Shown: positions 26,866-36,266, numbered from the stretch's first letter. The stretch is DNA of 64,000 nucleotides from Paenibacillus uliginis N3/975 (GCF_900177425.1 NZ_LT840184.1:4318263-4382262); one strand, 5' to 3'. Translations and numbers: made by a program. Notes: generated by a model from the sequence alone, not told the origin.

Positions 26866-28809
26866 CTAGTGCTCATGCTCATCTTCAGACGAAGTGCCCA
26901 TATATATCCGGATCGTTGAACCCCGTTCCACCCGACTTCCCGGCTTCGGTGCCTGACTGATCACCTTATTTCCGGTGCCCGATTTAGCAAGCATGAAGTT
27001 CATGTTCAGATCTTCATACAAATCCTGAACCGTTGCACCGACCAGGTTAGGTACAGTAACCGTTGGCGTTTCCCCGTACTTGTATTCCCGCGCCATCTGA
27101 TCTTTCCGCTGTGGAACCTGCATGTAATGTAGCGAATCCTCCAGAATGTTCTGCACGATTGGTGCCGCTACGACGCCCCCGAACTGAATTCCCTTCGGGT
27201 TGTCTACTGCAGCATACACGACAATCTGCGGATCATCTGCTGGCGCGAAGCCTATAAAGGATACGATATGCTCGGTCGAAGAATAACGGCCGTTGATAAC
27301 TTTCTGAGCGGTACCAGTTTTCCCACCAACCCGGTAACCGTCAATAAAGGCGGGGCGACCCGTTCCTTTGGCAACGACGCTTTCTAGCGCCTCTCTTACT
27401 TGTTTGGACGTTTCTTCCGAGATAACCTGCCTCACCGGCTCTGGTTTAATTTCATCAACGACTTCACCGGTCTCTGGGTGAATCCACGCTTTGGCTACAT
27501 GAGGCTGGTATAGATTGCCGCCATTAATGGCGGCGGAAACCGCAGCGACCTGTTGAATCGGCGTAACAGAAACCCCCTGTCCAAATGCTGTTGTAGCCAA
27601 CTCTACCGGACCTACTCTCGACAGCTTGAACAAGATGCCGTTTCCCTCACCAATCAGATCCACACCTGTCTTTGCGCCAAAACCGAAATCACGGATATAT
27701 TGGAAGAGAGTTTCTTTACCTAGCTTCTGACCGAGTGCCACAAACCCTGGGTTGCAGGAGTTCTGAACGACTTCCATAAACGTCTGGCTTCCGTGTCCCC
27801 CTCTCTTCCAGCAGCGAAGTCTTGCTCCGCCGACCTCAACAGCGCCAGAATCAAAAAAATGATCATTTTTCAAATTCACCTTGCCTTCTTCCAGTGCTGC
27901 AGCAAGGGTGATGATTTTAAACGTTGATCCCGGCTCGTATGTCATCCAAATCGGAAGATTACGGTTATAAATGTCCGGTTCAAATTCTTTATACCTTGCC
28001 GGGGAATATCCAGGCCGGCTGGCCATGGCCAAGATCTCGCCATTTTTAGGATTCATCGCGATGGCCCAACTGGCATTTGCTTGGTATTTGACCATAGCCT
28101 GATCCAATTCACGCTCCATAATGGATTGAATGGATTTATCAATGGTAAGCTCTAGATTCAGTCCGTCTCTAGGCTCCATATATTTCTCGGATGACCCAGG
28201 CATCAGCCGACCGCCGGCATCTGACAAATAGGAGATACTCCCATTGAGGCCTCTAAGCTTATCATCAAATTTCTTCTCGGTTCCTGTCAGACCCTGATTG
28301 TCGATACCCGTAAAGCCAAGGATATGTGCCGCGAGTCCGCCGTAAGGATAGTAGCGGGTATTGTCCTCAGCAACAACGATACCCGGCAGCTTCAAATCAC
28401 GAATTTCCTGAGCCAGCTCCATCGTAATTTTTCGTCCGCCGGGTTTAAGCCGTTCTACCATGGATCCCCGCTTCGTAATAATCTTCTTCACGTCGGCCTC
28501 GTTCATGCCAAGCTTCGAAGCCAACAATGTTGCTGTTTTATCCGGTTCCTTGATCTGAACTGGAATAGCCATGATGGTTGGTGTACTAATATTCGTAACT
28601 AATGCTTCACCGTTGCGGTCAAGGATTCCCCCCCGTTTAGCAGTAAACGGAATGTTGCGGCGCCAGGACTCCTCTGCTTTTGCCGACAGCTCTGCACCTT
28701 CCCCGATTTGAACGTAGGCAAGCCGGACAACAAGTGCAGCGAACAGCAGAAACAGCAGCAGCAGGGTCCAGAGCAGCCTCCTCCGCTGAGATACCATAGA
28801 TACTTTCAA
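26866..28809 (-). CDS. spoVD: SpoVD, sporulation-specific class B penicillin-binding protein
   Basis: Transpeptidase for spore cortex peptidoglycan, partner of SpoVE. 647 residues, like B. subtilis SpoVD (646). One N-terminal membrane anchor (residues 12-30), a PBP dimerisation domain, then the transpeptidase motifs STFK (295-298), SCN (351-353) and KTGTAQK, and a single PASTA domain near the end (VTVPNLVGATVQDLYEDL). The first acid of the second motif is Ser-Cys-Asn. TTG 28809 is preceded by GGAGGGAAG, a strong site. Confidence 0.94.
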   Translation of the reverse strand: MKVSMVSQRRRLLWTLLLLFLLFAALVVRLAYVQIGEGAELSAKAEESWRRNIPFTAKRGGILDRNGEALVTNISTPTIMAIPVQIKEPDKTATLLASKLGMNEADVKKIITKRGSMVERLKPGGRKITMELAQEIRDLKLPGIVVAEDNTRYYPYGGLAAHILGFTGIDNQGLTGTEKKFDDKLRGLNGSISYLSDAGGRLMPGSSEKYMEPRDGLNLELTIDKSIQSIMERELDQAMVKYQANASWAIAMNPKNGEILAMASRPGYSPARYKEFEPDIYNRNLPIWMTYEPGSTFKIITLAAALEEGKVNLKNDHFFDSGAVEVGGARLRCWKRGGHGSQTFMEVVQNSCNPGFVALGQKLGKETLFQYIRDFGFGAKTGVDLIGEGNGILFKLSRVGPVELATTAFGQGVSVTPIQQVAAVSAAINGGNLYQPHVAKAWIHPETGEVVDEIKPEPVRQVISEETSKQVREALESVVAKGTGRPAFIDGYRVGGKTGTAQKVINGRYSSTEHIVSFIGFAPADDPQIVVYAAVDNPKGIQFGGVVAAPIVQNILEDSLHYMQVPQRKDQMAREYKYGETPTVTVPNLVGATVQDLYEDLNMNFMLAKSGTGNKVISQAPKPGSRVERGSTIRIYMGTSSEDEHEH

Positions 28810-28894
28810 CTAAGCTTCCCTCCCCATCGAACCCGTAAGCTCATGAATTACGTTTATCACATGAGTATTCGGGACAACTAGGGGTTAGAACAAG

Positions 28895-31141
28895 CTATTC
28901 CTTACCAGATGATGTCTCATCTGATTTGGCAGCATCTGGTTCACCGCCGGACGAGGAGGAATCAACACCCTTAACGGTATCCTCTGCAGATTTCAGTGTC
29001 AGATAAACGACACGACGACCGTTCTCGGTTGCTTCCTTCTGCTCGGAAACATAGCCTTCACCTTGGACACTGGCACGCACCTTCATCAAGGTGAGAACCT
29101 CCATGGCATCACGTAGAGATTCTCCCTTCAGATCCGGTATCTTCATCTTTGCATCATCTTCTGTCAGAAGATAGATCCGCTGACCAGCTCCCATCGATGA
29201 ACCTGCCGGCGGATACTGTTTTTTTACAGTGCTTCCTTTACCCAATGTTTCAAAAGGAAACCCTTCAGCCAGGAGCTTCGTTTTAACCTCGCTGACCTTC
29301 ATTCCCGCCAAGTTAGGTGTTGTACGAACATCTGCAGCAGCTGGTTTATCTTTTTTATCTTTTTTATTTTCTTTGTCATCCGGAGATTCTGTTTTAGGTA
29401 CACCCCAGTATTTCAAAGACTGGGATACAATCTTTTTGAATACAGGCGCCGCAGCTGCCCCGCCGCCGATTTGCTCACTCGGCTCGTCGATAATGACAAG
29501 CACGGCGATTTTCGGGTCATCCACAGGAGCATATCCGATAAAGGAAGCAACTACTTTGTTTCGGTCGCTGTAATCGCCTTTTATCGCTGTTCCGGTTTTA
29601 CCGGCTACGCGATAACCATCGATGTATGCTAGTCTACCGCTGCCTATCTCCTGGTCTGCAACGACCTGCTCAAGATATTCGCCGGTTTTTCTTGCCGTCT
29701 CCGGAGAGATGACCTGCCGCTCAACTTTAGGCTTGATATTTGTTATCACACCTGTATTCGGGTCTTCTTTTTGTTTCACGATCTGAGGTTTCATCAGCTT
29801 GCCGCCGTTAGCTACAGCTGAAATGGCTGCAATCTGCTGAATCGGCGTAACCGAAACAGCATAGCCGTAAGGAACAGTCGAGATGTCGATATCTCTCTCC
29901 ATATTCATACGTCCGAGCCCTTCACCTGGGAGTTCGATCTCTGTCCTTTCACTGAAACCGAAATCATTAATATATTTTTTTAGACGCTCTTTGCCGAGCA
30001 TTTCATATCCAAGCTTTACAAAGGCAACGTTACTAGATCTCTTCACACCATCTAGATAAGAGATCTGCCCCCCCCATCCCTCACGTCTGACATCCCAGTG
30101 TGTTCTGCCGCCCGCACGGATGGAGCCTGACATATAAGTTGCATCGGGGTTGAATAAGTTCTCTTGGATTGCGCTGGCAAGTGTAACGATTTTGAAAGTC
30201 GAACCAGGCTCATAAGTCGATCTAACCGCATGATTGTAAAAATTCTTCATATCGGGAGTATTCCAGAATGTATTCGGATCAAAGGTTGGCATATTCGCCA
30301 TCCCTAAAATTTCCATCGTGTTCGGATCGGCAGCTATAACTGTCATGCTGAGTGGATTATACTGCTCATAGGCCTCACGCATAGCATCCTCGATATAATA
30401 CTGGATTGTGTCATCGATCGTCAGCTTAAAATTATTTCCATTTTTGGGTGGCTGGTAAACTTCGTCAGCCGAAGGGACCTTTACTCCCTTCTTATCACTC
30501 TGATATTTGGCAAAGCCATTAACGCCTTTGAGCTCATCATCAAAATAATATTCGAAACCGTCTTTGGCAATTCCTTGACGGTCCGTATATCCCAAAACAT
30601 GCGCAGCCAAGGTGTTTCTCGGATAAAACCGCTTCTTCTCGTTTATTATCGAAATTCCGGTATCCGGTACCTTTCCTGCAGATAGAAGTTGCTGCTTGAG
30701 CTCGCTCATCAACTTTTCAACTTGATTTTTCTTTTCTTCATCAATTTTCCAGCCTTCAAGACGAACTTCTCGATAGACATGATAGCTTCCATCTTCCTTC
30801 TTGGCCGTTATAAGTTCTCGAAGCTCATCTTCTTTCTTATTCAGTACCTTGTGAAGTCCTTCTACGACCTCATCCTCCAGATCATTCGCTTGAATGACCT
30901 TCGGGTTTACAGCGACGGTATATGCCGGCGCATCCATGGCAAGAATATCGCCATCCCGATCCATAATTGTGCCGCGGGATGCCACAAGGGTCTCCTCACG
31001 GTCCCAGTTAGCCAAGGCTTTCTCCTGCCAGAAATCATTATCAATGACCTGCAGCCAAAAAATACGTCCAATCAATAAAAGAAAAAAGAGGGTAATCACT
31101 CCCCCTATTAGCAATGTACGCAGTTTAATTTTTTTAATCAT
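28895..31141 (-). CDS. pbpB: Penicillin-binding protein 2B, divisome transpeptidase
   Basis: Essential class B PBP of the septum (FtsI equivalent). 748 residues: short cytoplasmic start (MIKKIKLRTLL), one membrane helix (10-30), dimerisation domain, transpeptidase motifs STFK (314-317), SSN (369-371) and KTGTAIKG, then two PASTA domains (RTTPNLAGMKVSEVKTKLL; KIPDLKGESLRDAMEVL) and a Ser/Asp/Glu-rich end. The linker DDKENKKDKKDKPA before the PASTA part is very polar. Lies between ftsL and spoVD as in Bacillus. Confidence 0.96.
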   Translation of the reverse strand: MIKKIKLRTLLIGGVITLFFLLLIGRIFWLQVIDNDFWQEKALANWDREETLVASRGTIMDRDGDILAMDAPAYTVAVNPKVIQANDLEDEVVEGLHKVLNKKEDELRELITAKKEDGSYHVYREVRLEGWKIDEEKKNQVEKLMSELKQQLLSAGKVPDTGISIINEKKRFYPRNTLAAHVLGYTDRQGIAKDGFEYYFDDELKGVNGFAKYQSDKKGVKVPSADEVYQPPKNGNNFKLTIDDTIQYYIEDAMREAYEQYNPLSMTVIAADPNTMEILGMANMPTFDPNTFWNTPDMKNFYNHAVRSTYEPGSTFKIVTLASAIQENLFNPDATYMSGSIRAGGRTHWDVRREGWGGQISYLDGVKRSSNVAFVKLGYEMLGKERLKKYINDFGFSERTEIELPGEGLGRMNMERDIDISTVPYGYAVSVTPIQQIAAISAVANGGKLMKPQIVKQKEDPNTGVITNIKPKVERQVISPETARKTGEYLEQVVADQEIGSGRLAYIDGYRVAGKTGTAIKGDYSDRNKVVASFIGYAPVDDPKIAVLVIIDEPSEQIGGGAAAAPVFKKIVSQSLKYWGVPKTESPDDKENKKDKKDKPAAADVRTTPNLAGMKVSEVKTKLLAEGFPFETLGKGSTVKKQYPPAGSSMGAGQRIYLLTEDDAKMKIPDLKGESLRDAMEVLTLMKVRASVQGEGYVSEQKEATENGRRVVYLTLKSAEDTVKGVDSSSSGGEPDAAKSDETSSGKE

Positions 31142-31162
31142 CGGTCCAACCTCACTACTATT

Positions 31163-31585
31163 CTAGTTTTGTCCCGACGGTGCACTGGATGTATCTGATT
31201 TGCCAGATGTCGCAGGAACGTGTATCGCATCGCCTTGCTCAACCTGAACGTAGCCAAGTTCCTTTGCTTTTTGCGCAATCCCCATCTCCAGAGTCTGCTT
31301 CTTTACTTGAAGTGTATCCATGCTTTTGTTCAGCTTGTGGATATCAGAGTCAGCATTCTGTATCTGACGGTTCAGATCATAAACTTTCACATGGCTCATC
31401 CCAACCCAACCCGTAACTGTGACAACAAACAGTACAGACATCAGGTAGAGAAGCTTTTCTCTTTTGGGCAATTGAGAGCGGCGCTTAATGACAGTCGTTT
31501 TCTCGAGATATTGTGACGGCTGTTGCTTCTGTGGTTGTTGCTTCTGTCTCTCTTGAACGGCCAAATTACCGCGTGTGTAGGCCAT
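31163..31585 (-). CDS. ftsL: Cell division protein FtsL
   Basis: 140-residue bitopic protein of the FtsL/DivIC/DivIB complex. The cytoplasmic part is rich in Q, K and P (residues 10-45), followed by one membrane helix (KLLYLMSVLFVVTVTGWVGM) and a heptad coiled coil (NRQIQNADSDIHKLNKSM). The C-terminal tail is Ser/Thr rich. Position directly after rsmH and before pbpB supports the call; the sequence itself is variable in this family. Confidence 0.88.
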   Translation of the reverse strand: MAYTRGNLAVQERQKQQPQKQQPSQYLEKTTVIKRRSQLPKREKLLYLMSVLFVVTVTGWVGMSHVKVYDLNRQIQNADSDIHKLNKSMDTLQVKKQTLEMGIAQKAKELGYVQVEQGDAIHVPATSGKSDTSSAPSGQN

Positions 31586-31621
31586 GGCTGTATTCTCCTT
31601 CTTCTTGTATTTCTCAGTGCG

Positions 31622-32575
31622 TTATAACTTTTCCGCAATACGCAGCTTGGCTGAACGCGCGCGGGGATTTTGCGCTAATTCCGATTCACTAGGAACAATT
31701 GGCTTCCGGTTCACTAGCTTTAATGTTCCTTGACCTCCACCGCAAACGCACATAGGAAAATCTGGCGGACAAGTACACTTCGGAATGTAACTGTTAAATA
31801 TTTGTTTGCAAATCCGGTCCTCCAGGGAGTGGAAAGTGATGACGGAAACCCGTCCTCCCGGTGCAAGACATGAAATCGCTTGATGCAGCGCATCTTTAAA
31901 TGCACCGAGTTCATCATTCACGGCAATTCGCAGCGCCTGAAAGCTCCGCTTCGCCGGATGACCTCCCGTCCTGCGGGCAGCGGCCGGAATTCCTTCTTTA
32001 ATCATATCGACCAATTGACCTGTCGTTTGAATGGGACTAATTTTCCGCCTTTCGCAAATAACCCTAGCAATTCGTCTTGAAAACTTTTCTTCACCATATT
32101 CGTATAAAATCTTGGCGATTTCCTGTTCTGACCATTCATTCACGATTTCAGCCGCTGTAAGTTCTGCAGACTGGTCCATCCGCATATCGAGCGGTGCATC
32201 GTGATTGTAGCTGAATCCTCTCTCCCCCTCATCAAATTGCGGTGAAGACACGCCCAAATCAAACAGAATACCGTCAACATGGGAATGGCCATCCTCGTCA
32301 CAATCGACTTCGCTATGGAGTACCTCCTCCAAATCGCGGAAATTCGTCTTGACCAGGGTAACCCTGTCTCCATATGGATTCAGAACCTCTTTTGCGTTAT
32401 CCAGCGCCCAATCGTCCTGATCAAGCGCGATCAAACGGCCCCCTGAACCCAGTTTGGAAGCAATCAGCGAGCTGTGACCCGCCCCTCCCAGTGTACAGTC
32501 AACATATATACCGTCTGGTTTGATGCGCAGCCCTTCTGTCGCTTCTTCTTTAAGCACCGTGATGTGATGAAACAA
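31622..32575 (-). CDS. rsmH: 16S rRNA (cytosine-1402-N4)-methyltransferase
   Basis: SAM-dependent methylation of C1402 in the ribosomal P site. 317 residues; FHHITVLKEEATEGL start, YVDCTLGGAGHS (SAM loop), GILFDLGVSSPQFDEGERGFSY, and GGRVSVITFHSLEDRICK are family signatures. Start TTG 32575 is preferred: GGAGGG lies 8 bases away and the product begins like B. subtilis RsmH. An ATG at 32590 is the alternative. Confidence 0.96.
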   Translation of the reverse strand: MFHHITVLKEEATEGLRIKPDGIYVDCTLGGAGHSSLIASKLGSGGRLIALDQDDWALDNAKEVLNPYGDRVTLVKTNFRDLEEVLHSEVDCDEDGHSHVDGILFDLGVSSPQFDEGERGFSYNHDAPLDMRMDQSAELTAAEIVNEWSEQEIAKILYEYGEEKFSRRIARVICERRKISPIQTTGQLVDMIKEGIPAAARRTGGHPAKRSFQALRIAVNDELGAFKDALHQAISCLAPGGRVSVITFHSLEDRICKQIFNSYIPKCTCPPDFPMCVCGGGQGTLKLVNRKPIVPSESELAQNPRARSAKLRIAEKL

Positions 32576-32630
32576 GCTGCAGCCCTCCATAATTGTCTAC
32601 TCATCCAACATGTTATGTAATGCGGATTGA

Positions 32631-33068
32631 TTAAAGGTCGAAATCAAAGTCGACCAGCTTCTCAGCGATGTCATTAAATGCTTCTTCTGACTGCTGATAA
32701 TACTTCTGCCATTGTTCTTTGCTCCAAATCTCCACCCGATTCGAGACGCCGATGATAACGCATTCCTTATCGAGCTTCGCAAATTCCCGCAAATTGCCCG
32801 GCAAATTTACCCTTCCCTGTTTATCCCATTCGCATTCCGTCGCCCCTGAGAAAAAAAACCGGGTAAACGCACGTGCGTCCGACTTCATGAGTGGAAGGGA
32901 TTTGAGCTTTTGTTCCATAATGGCCCATTCTTCAGTGGGGTATACAAAGAGACACTGGTCTAAACCGCGGGTTACAATAAAAGAGCTGCCAAGGAGATCC
33001 CTAAATTTTGCCGGGATAATGATCCTTCCCTTGTCATCGATGCTATGCTGAAACTCCCCCATAAACAT
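32631..33068 (-). CDS. mraZ: Transcriptional regulator MraZ
   Basis: 145-residue double-AbrB-fold protein that forms a ring and binds the repeats in its own promoter. MFMGEFQHSIDDKGRIIIPAKFRDLL is the first SWIM/AbrB unit (given in part), CEWDKQGRVNLPGNLREFAKLD the second. It is the first gene of the division cluster and, by analogy with E. coli and Mycoplasma, represses or tunes the mra operon. The operator is visible just upstream. Confidence 0.97.
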   Translation of the reverse strand: MFMGEFQHSIDDKGRIIIPAKFRDLLGSSFIVTRGLDQCLFVYPTEEWAIMEQKLKSLPLMKSDARAFTRFFFSGATECEWDKQGRVNLPGNLREFAKLDKECVIIGVSNRVEIWSKEQWQKYYQQSEEAFNDIAEKLVDFDFDL

Positions 33069-33088
33069 CAGGCACTCTCACTCCTTAA

Positions 33089-33125
33089 CCCCGATTCCCC
33101 ACTTTGCACCACTTTCCACCACTTT
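33089..33125 (-). promoter_or_regulatory. MraZ operator: phased GTGG repeats
   Basis: Minus strand reads AAAGTGGTGG, AAAGTGGTGC, AAAGTGGGGA, ATCGGGGTTA: four direct repeats at exact 10-base spacing, directly downstream of the -10 box and before the mraZ start. MraZ boxes in other bacteria are TGGGN repeats with 5-base spacers, that is, the same 10-base period. Confidence 0.85.
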
Positions 33126-33154
33126 AGAATAATAGATTCGTCGTAAAGAATCAA
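33126..33154 (-). promoter_or_regulatory. SigA-type promoter of the mra/dcw operon
   Basis: TTGATT (33149-33154), 17-base spacer, TATTCT (33126-33131), with the MraZ repeats immediately downstream so that bound MraZ would cover the start site. Confidence 0.75.
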
Positions 33155-33206
33155 ATCCCTTCAAGCAAGTTATTGTTTTTTTTAGCCAACAATTCGATTA
33201 CGCGGC

Positions 33207-33250
33207 AAAAAAACCCTCATCTGAATTCCATCTGAATTCAAATGAGGGTT
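33207..33250 (-). terminator. Terminator of ahcY
   Basis: AACCCTCAT and ATGAGGGTT (33242-33250 with 33212-33220) flank a 21-base loop that holds a direct repeat ATCTGAATTC/ATTTGAATTC; a T tract follows on the minus strand. It isolates ahcY from the mra promoter. Confidence 0.85.
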
Positions 33251-33285
33251 CCAGGTTGTTTAAAAAAAGCCTGTTACCATACGGT

Positions 33286-34554
33286 TTAATGCTGCTCCCA
33301 GCTGTTCAGGTAAGATTTTTGAGTTTCACTAAGTTCGTCAATGCCTATACCAAGACTTTCTAATTTATATCGGGCCACTTGTTCATCCAATTCATAAGGC
33401 ACATTGACGACGCGATTGCCGATGCTTTGATAAAGGTCATTTACATATTTCAGCGAAAGTGCCTGCAGCGCAAACGTCATATCCATAATTTCTGCCGGAT
33501 GCCCGTCGCCTGCTGCAAGATTCACAAGACGCCCTTCAGCGAGCAGGTAGATCTTACGTCCGTCTTTCAATTGGTACTCTTCAATATTGCGCCGTACGGT
33601 GCGAATAGATTGTGAGCGCGAAGCCAGATCAGGCTTGTTAACTTCAACATCGAAGTGACCGGCATTGGACAAAATCGCCCCGTCCTTCATCACATCATAA
33701 TGCTCGCCGCTAATCACATCGCGGTTCCCTGTAACCGTAACAAAGAAATCACCGTGCTTGGCCGCTTCACCCATCGGCATTACACGGAAACCGTCCATAT
33801 AAGCTTCCACCGCTTTAATCGCATCAACCTCGGTAACAATGACGTTTGCACCCAATCCCTTGGCTCGCATTGCTACCCCTTTACCACACCATCCGTAACC
33901 AACAACAACTACGGTTTTGCCCGCTACAACGAGGTTAGTCGTCCGGTTAATTCCATCCCATACAGACTGTCCGGTACCGTAACGATTGTCGAACAGGTAC
34001 TTGCAGTACGCATCGTTCACAGCAACCATTGGGAATTTCAGAGCATCTTCTTTTTCGAGCGACTTCAAACGAAGAATTCCGGTTGTCGTCTCCTCAGCTC
34101 CTCCGCGTATGCCCTCGAGCAGATCAGGACGCTCCGCATGGAGAATCGTTACAAGATCACCGCCGTCATCGATCAGGAGATCTGGCTTGCTTTCCAGTGC
34201 CCGGACGAGTAGTTCCTTGTACTCCTCAGCCCCCGGGTTGTACTTGGCAAAAACGGTTATCCCATCCTCCACCAAAGCCGCACACACATCATCCTGCGTA
34301 GACAGCGGATTGCTTCCTGTAATCGTAACCTCGGCACCACCGGCTTGAACAACCTTAGCGAGATAAGCGGTTTTTGCTTCGAGATGCAATGAAATCGCAA
34401 CCTTCAGACCTTTGAACGGTTGTTCCTCTTCAAATTGCTTGCGAACCCGGTTCAGCACAGGCATATGCGCCTCTACCCAATCGATTTTTAGATGTCCCTC
34501 TGGTGCCAGTTTCAAATCCTTGATTACGCTATTCTGAATTGATGATGAACTCAT
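33286..34554 (-). CDS. ahcY: S-adenosylhomocysteine hydrolase
   Basis: NAD-dependent cleavage of SAH (or a close analogue) to adenosine and homocysteine. 422 residues with the NAD site VVVVGYGWCGKGVAMRAKGLGA, substrate residues in SLHLEAKTAYLAK (where the family has CLHMTxQTAVL), and GDGHPAEIMDMTFALQ. It lacks the C-terminal KxxHYRY tail of the eukaryotic and E. coli-neighbour type and so belongs to the shorter archaeal/Thermotoga-like group, some of which prefer S-inosylhomocysteine. The unusual place between mraZ and bshC suggests insertion into the cluster border. Confidence 0.9.
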   Translation of the reverse strand: MSSSSIQNSVIKDLKLAPEGHLKIDWVEAHMPVLNRVRKQFEEEQPFKGLKVAISLHLEAKTAYLAKVVQAGGAEVTITGSNPLSTQDDVCAALVEDGITVFAKYNPGAEEYKELLVRALESKPDLLIDDGGDLVTILHAERPDLLEGIRGGAEETTTGILRLKSLEKEDALKFPMVAVNDAYCKYLFDNRYGTGQSVWDGINRTTNLVVAGKTVVVVGYGWCGKGVAMRAKGLGANVIVTEVDAIKAVEAYMDGFRVMPMGEAAKHGDFFVTVTGNRDVISGEHYDVMKDGAILSNAGHFDVEVNKPDLASRSQSIRTVRRNIEEYQLKDGRKIYLLAEGRLVNLAAGDGHPAEIMDMTFALQALSLKYVNDLYQSIGNRVVNVPYELDEQVARYKLESLGIGIDELSETQKSYLNSWEQH

Positions 34555-34574
34555 AATACAGCCTCCCTATATAT

Positions 34575-34602
34575 GAATTATGCAGTACTATAACATATCC
34601 AA
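34575..34602 (-). promoter_or_regulatory. Weak candidate promoter of ahcY
   Basis: TTGGAT (34597-34602), 16-base spacer, TAATTC (34575-34580) in the 80-base gap upstream of ahcY. A perfect palindrome CAGGCTTAAGCCTG (34607-34620) lies just before the -35 element. Confidence 0.35.
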
Positions 34603-34634
34603 GCTCCAGGCTTAAGCCTGTGCGGGAAAATGAA

Positions 34635-36266
34635 TCAAAGATATACGGCCCGGTGAGCACCAGAGTCATCATAAGGTATGGCCATAAGGTCATCCAGCAG
34701 TGACATTCCGTATCGATTTAAATAATAAAAGATGTTGTATACTCTCTCCTGCGGACGCCCCATAGGAACAATGGAATGACTCAGCAGCTCCCATTGCCTT
34801 AGTGAAGCACTATGCTGCTGTTCCAGCGCCTCCTTTGTTTTGTTCAGAAGAAAATCCATCTGAGCCAGTATTCTATCTTTATTGCTCTGTCCTAATTTTG
34901 TCAGTCCCGGTTGTACACTGCTTAAGTCTTGTAACAAAGGCTCGTAAAGCTGGTTGAAAGACTCCTTTGTCTCCCGGAAGCGCTGGTCCAAGTCGAGCCC
35001 GTTCTGACCCGACAGCCATTCTTGACGCTTATCCTCAAGATTCACATATATATCCTGAAACGTCAATTTATATTTCTCCATATACTTATGGGAAGTATTT
35101 TCGATAAGAGTAAAAGACATCCGTGGCAAGATCAGCGGCATTTCAAGCCCCATCTCTGCAAAAGCATACCTTGTGATGGCCCAATAGGAAATTTCACCTT
35201 GTCCTAATACCGTTCCAAGGACAGGCAGCAGAGAATCCTGCATTAGCGGACGCGTAAGTACGTTGTTGCTGAACCGCTCCGGATGCTCCGCCAATTCTGC
35301 AAGCAGCTCGGCTTCCGTCATGGAGACGAAACCTCTTCTATCTGCAAAAACTCCGTTTTCTCTAAACAGAAGAAGCCGTTTATTATCAAACAGGTAGAAC
35401 AAGTTCGCACCGTTCACAGGAACATCCGCCTGCAGCTCATAGCCAAGGCCTGTTATGTCACGAGCTGCTAACTGGTACGATTGACCTAAAGATTCATTTT
35501 GTCTGATCAGTCTTTCAAAGACGGGAGCTTCCAGGGACCTAAGACATGGATCGGCGGAATCCAAAAGAACGAGACCATACTTGCCAAACAGCATTCCCAT
35601 TAGCTTCGCGAATGCATCGCTTAGCCCCTTAGAAGTCTCTGCGGACTGACGAAGTAAATTCATTATTTCCGGTTTGAATTCACTGTCCTGAAGCAAGTGC
35701 TGAAGCTCATCCAACGCCTGCTTCCATTGTCCCTCCTCAACCGGGGTGAAGCTTACAGACGTTCGAGACCCTTCGTCGCCGTCTATTTTAATCTTGGTCA
35801 CCTCAAGATCTGCTGACAAAACATGCGTATGGTTTACTTCATCCCAGTCGTGGTCTTCCCCGGCAATCCAAAATACAGGAATAACTGGCCGTCCCAATCT
35901 TTTCTCAGCCTCCCGGGCTGCTTGAATGATGGTAATCGCCTTATGCACAACAAGCATAGGTCCGGTAAACAAACCGCTCTGCTGTCCACCGGTAATGACC
36001 AAGGTACCATCCTGCTCTAATAAATCGAGAGATTTATGTACCGCATCATGCTGATTATATTTTTCATTATATGACCGAAGACTATCAACCAGCGCTCTGC
36101 GGCTGATTCGTTTCCCCTCGGAATGATCCAGCCATTTTACACGCTGCTCCCAGCTGCGCTCATCACGATGATTTCCACCATAAAAACCGCTCACTTGCTC
36201 GAAGCGGCCGATGTAATCTTGTGCCAAAAGCGATCCGCCGGATAATGGCTCCGGAACTATATTCAT
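34635..36266 (-). CDS. bshC: Bacillithiol biosynthesis cysteine-adding enzyme BshC
   Basis: Adds Cys to glucosaminyl-malate in the last step of bacillithiol synthesis. 543 residues, near the family norm of about 540. Family stretches include GTLVITGGQQSGLFTGPMLVVHKAITII, PVFWIAGEDHDWDEVNH (nucleotide-fold core), LGQGEISYWAITRYAFAEMG and the C-terminal coiled region followed by PQERVYNIFYYLNRYG. ATG 36266 has AGGAGG 8 bases upstream. In B. subtilis bshC (yllA) also lies just before mraZ; here ahcY separates them. Confidence 0.95.
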   Translation of the reverse strand: MNIVPEPLSGGSLLAQDYIGRFEQVSGFYGGNHRDERSWEQRVKWLDHSEGKRISRRALVDSLRSYNEKYNQHDAVHKSLDLLEQDGTLVITGGQQSGLFTGPMLVVHKAITIIQAAREAEKRLGRPVIPVFWIAGEDHDWDEVNHTHVLSADLEVTKIKIDGDEGSRTSVSFTPVEEGQWKQALDELQHLLQDSEFKPEIMNLLRQSAETSKGLSDAFAKLMGMLFGKYGLVLLDSADPCLRSLEAPVFERLIRQNESLGQSYQLAARDITGLGYELQADVPVNGANLFYLFDNKRLLLFRENGVFADRRGFVSMTEAELLAELAEHPERFSNNVLTRPLMQDSLLPVLGTVLGQGEISYWAITRYAFAEMGLEMPLILPRMSFTLIENTSHKYMEKYKLTFQDIYVNLEDKRQEWLSGQNGLDLDQRFRETKESFNQLYEPLLQDLSSVQPGLTKLGQSNKDRILAQMDFLLNKTKEALEQQHSASLRQWELLSHSIVPMGRPQERVYNIFYYLNRYGMSLLDDLMAIPYDDSGAHRAVYL

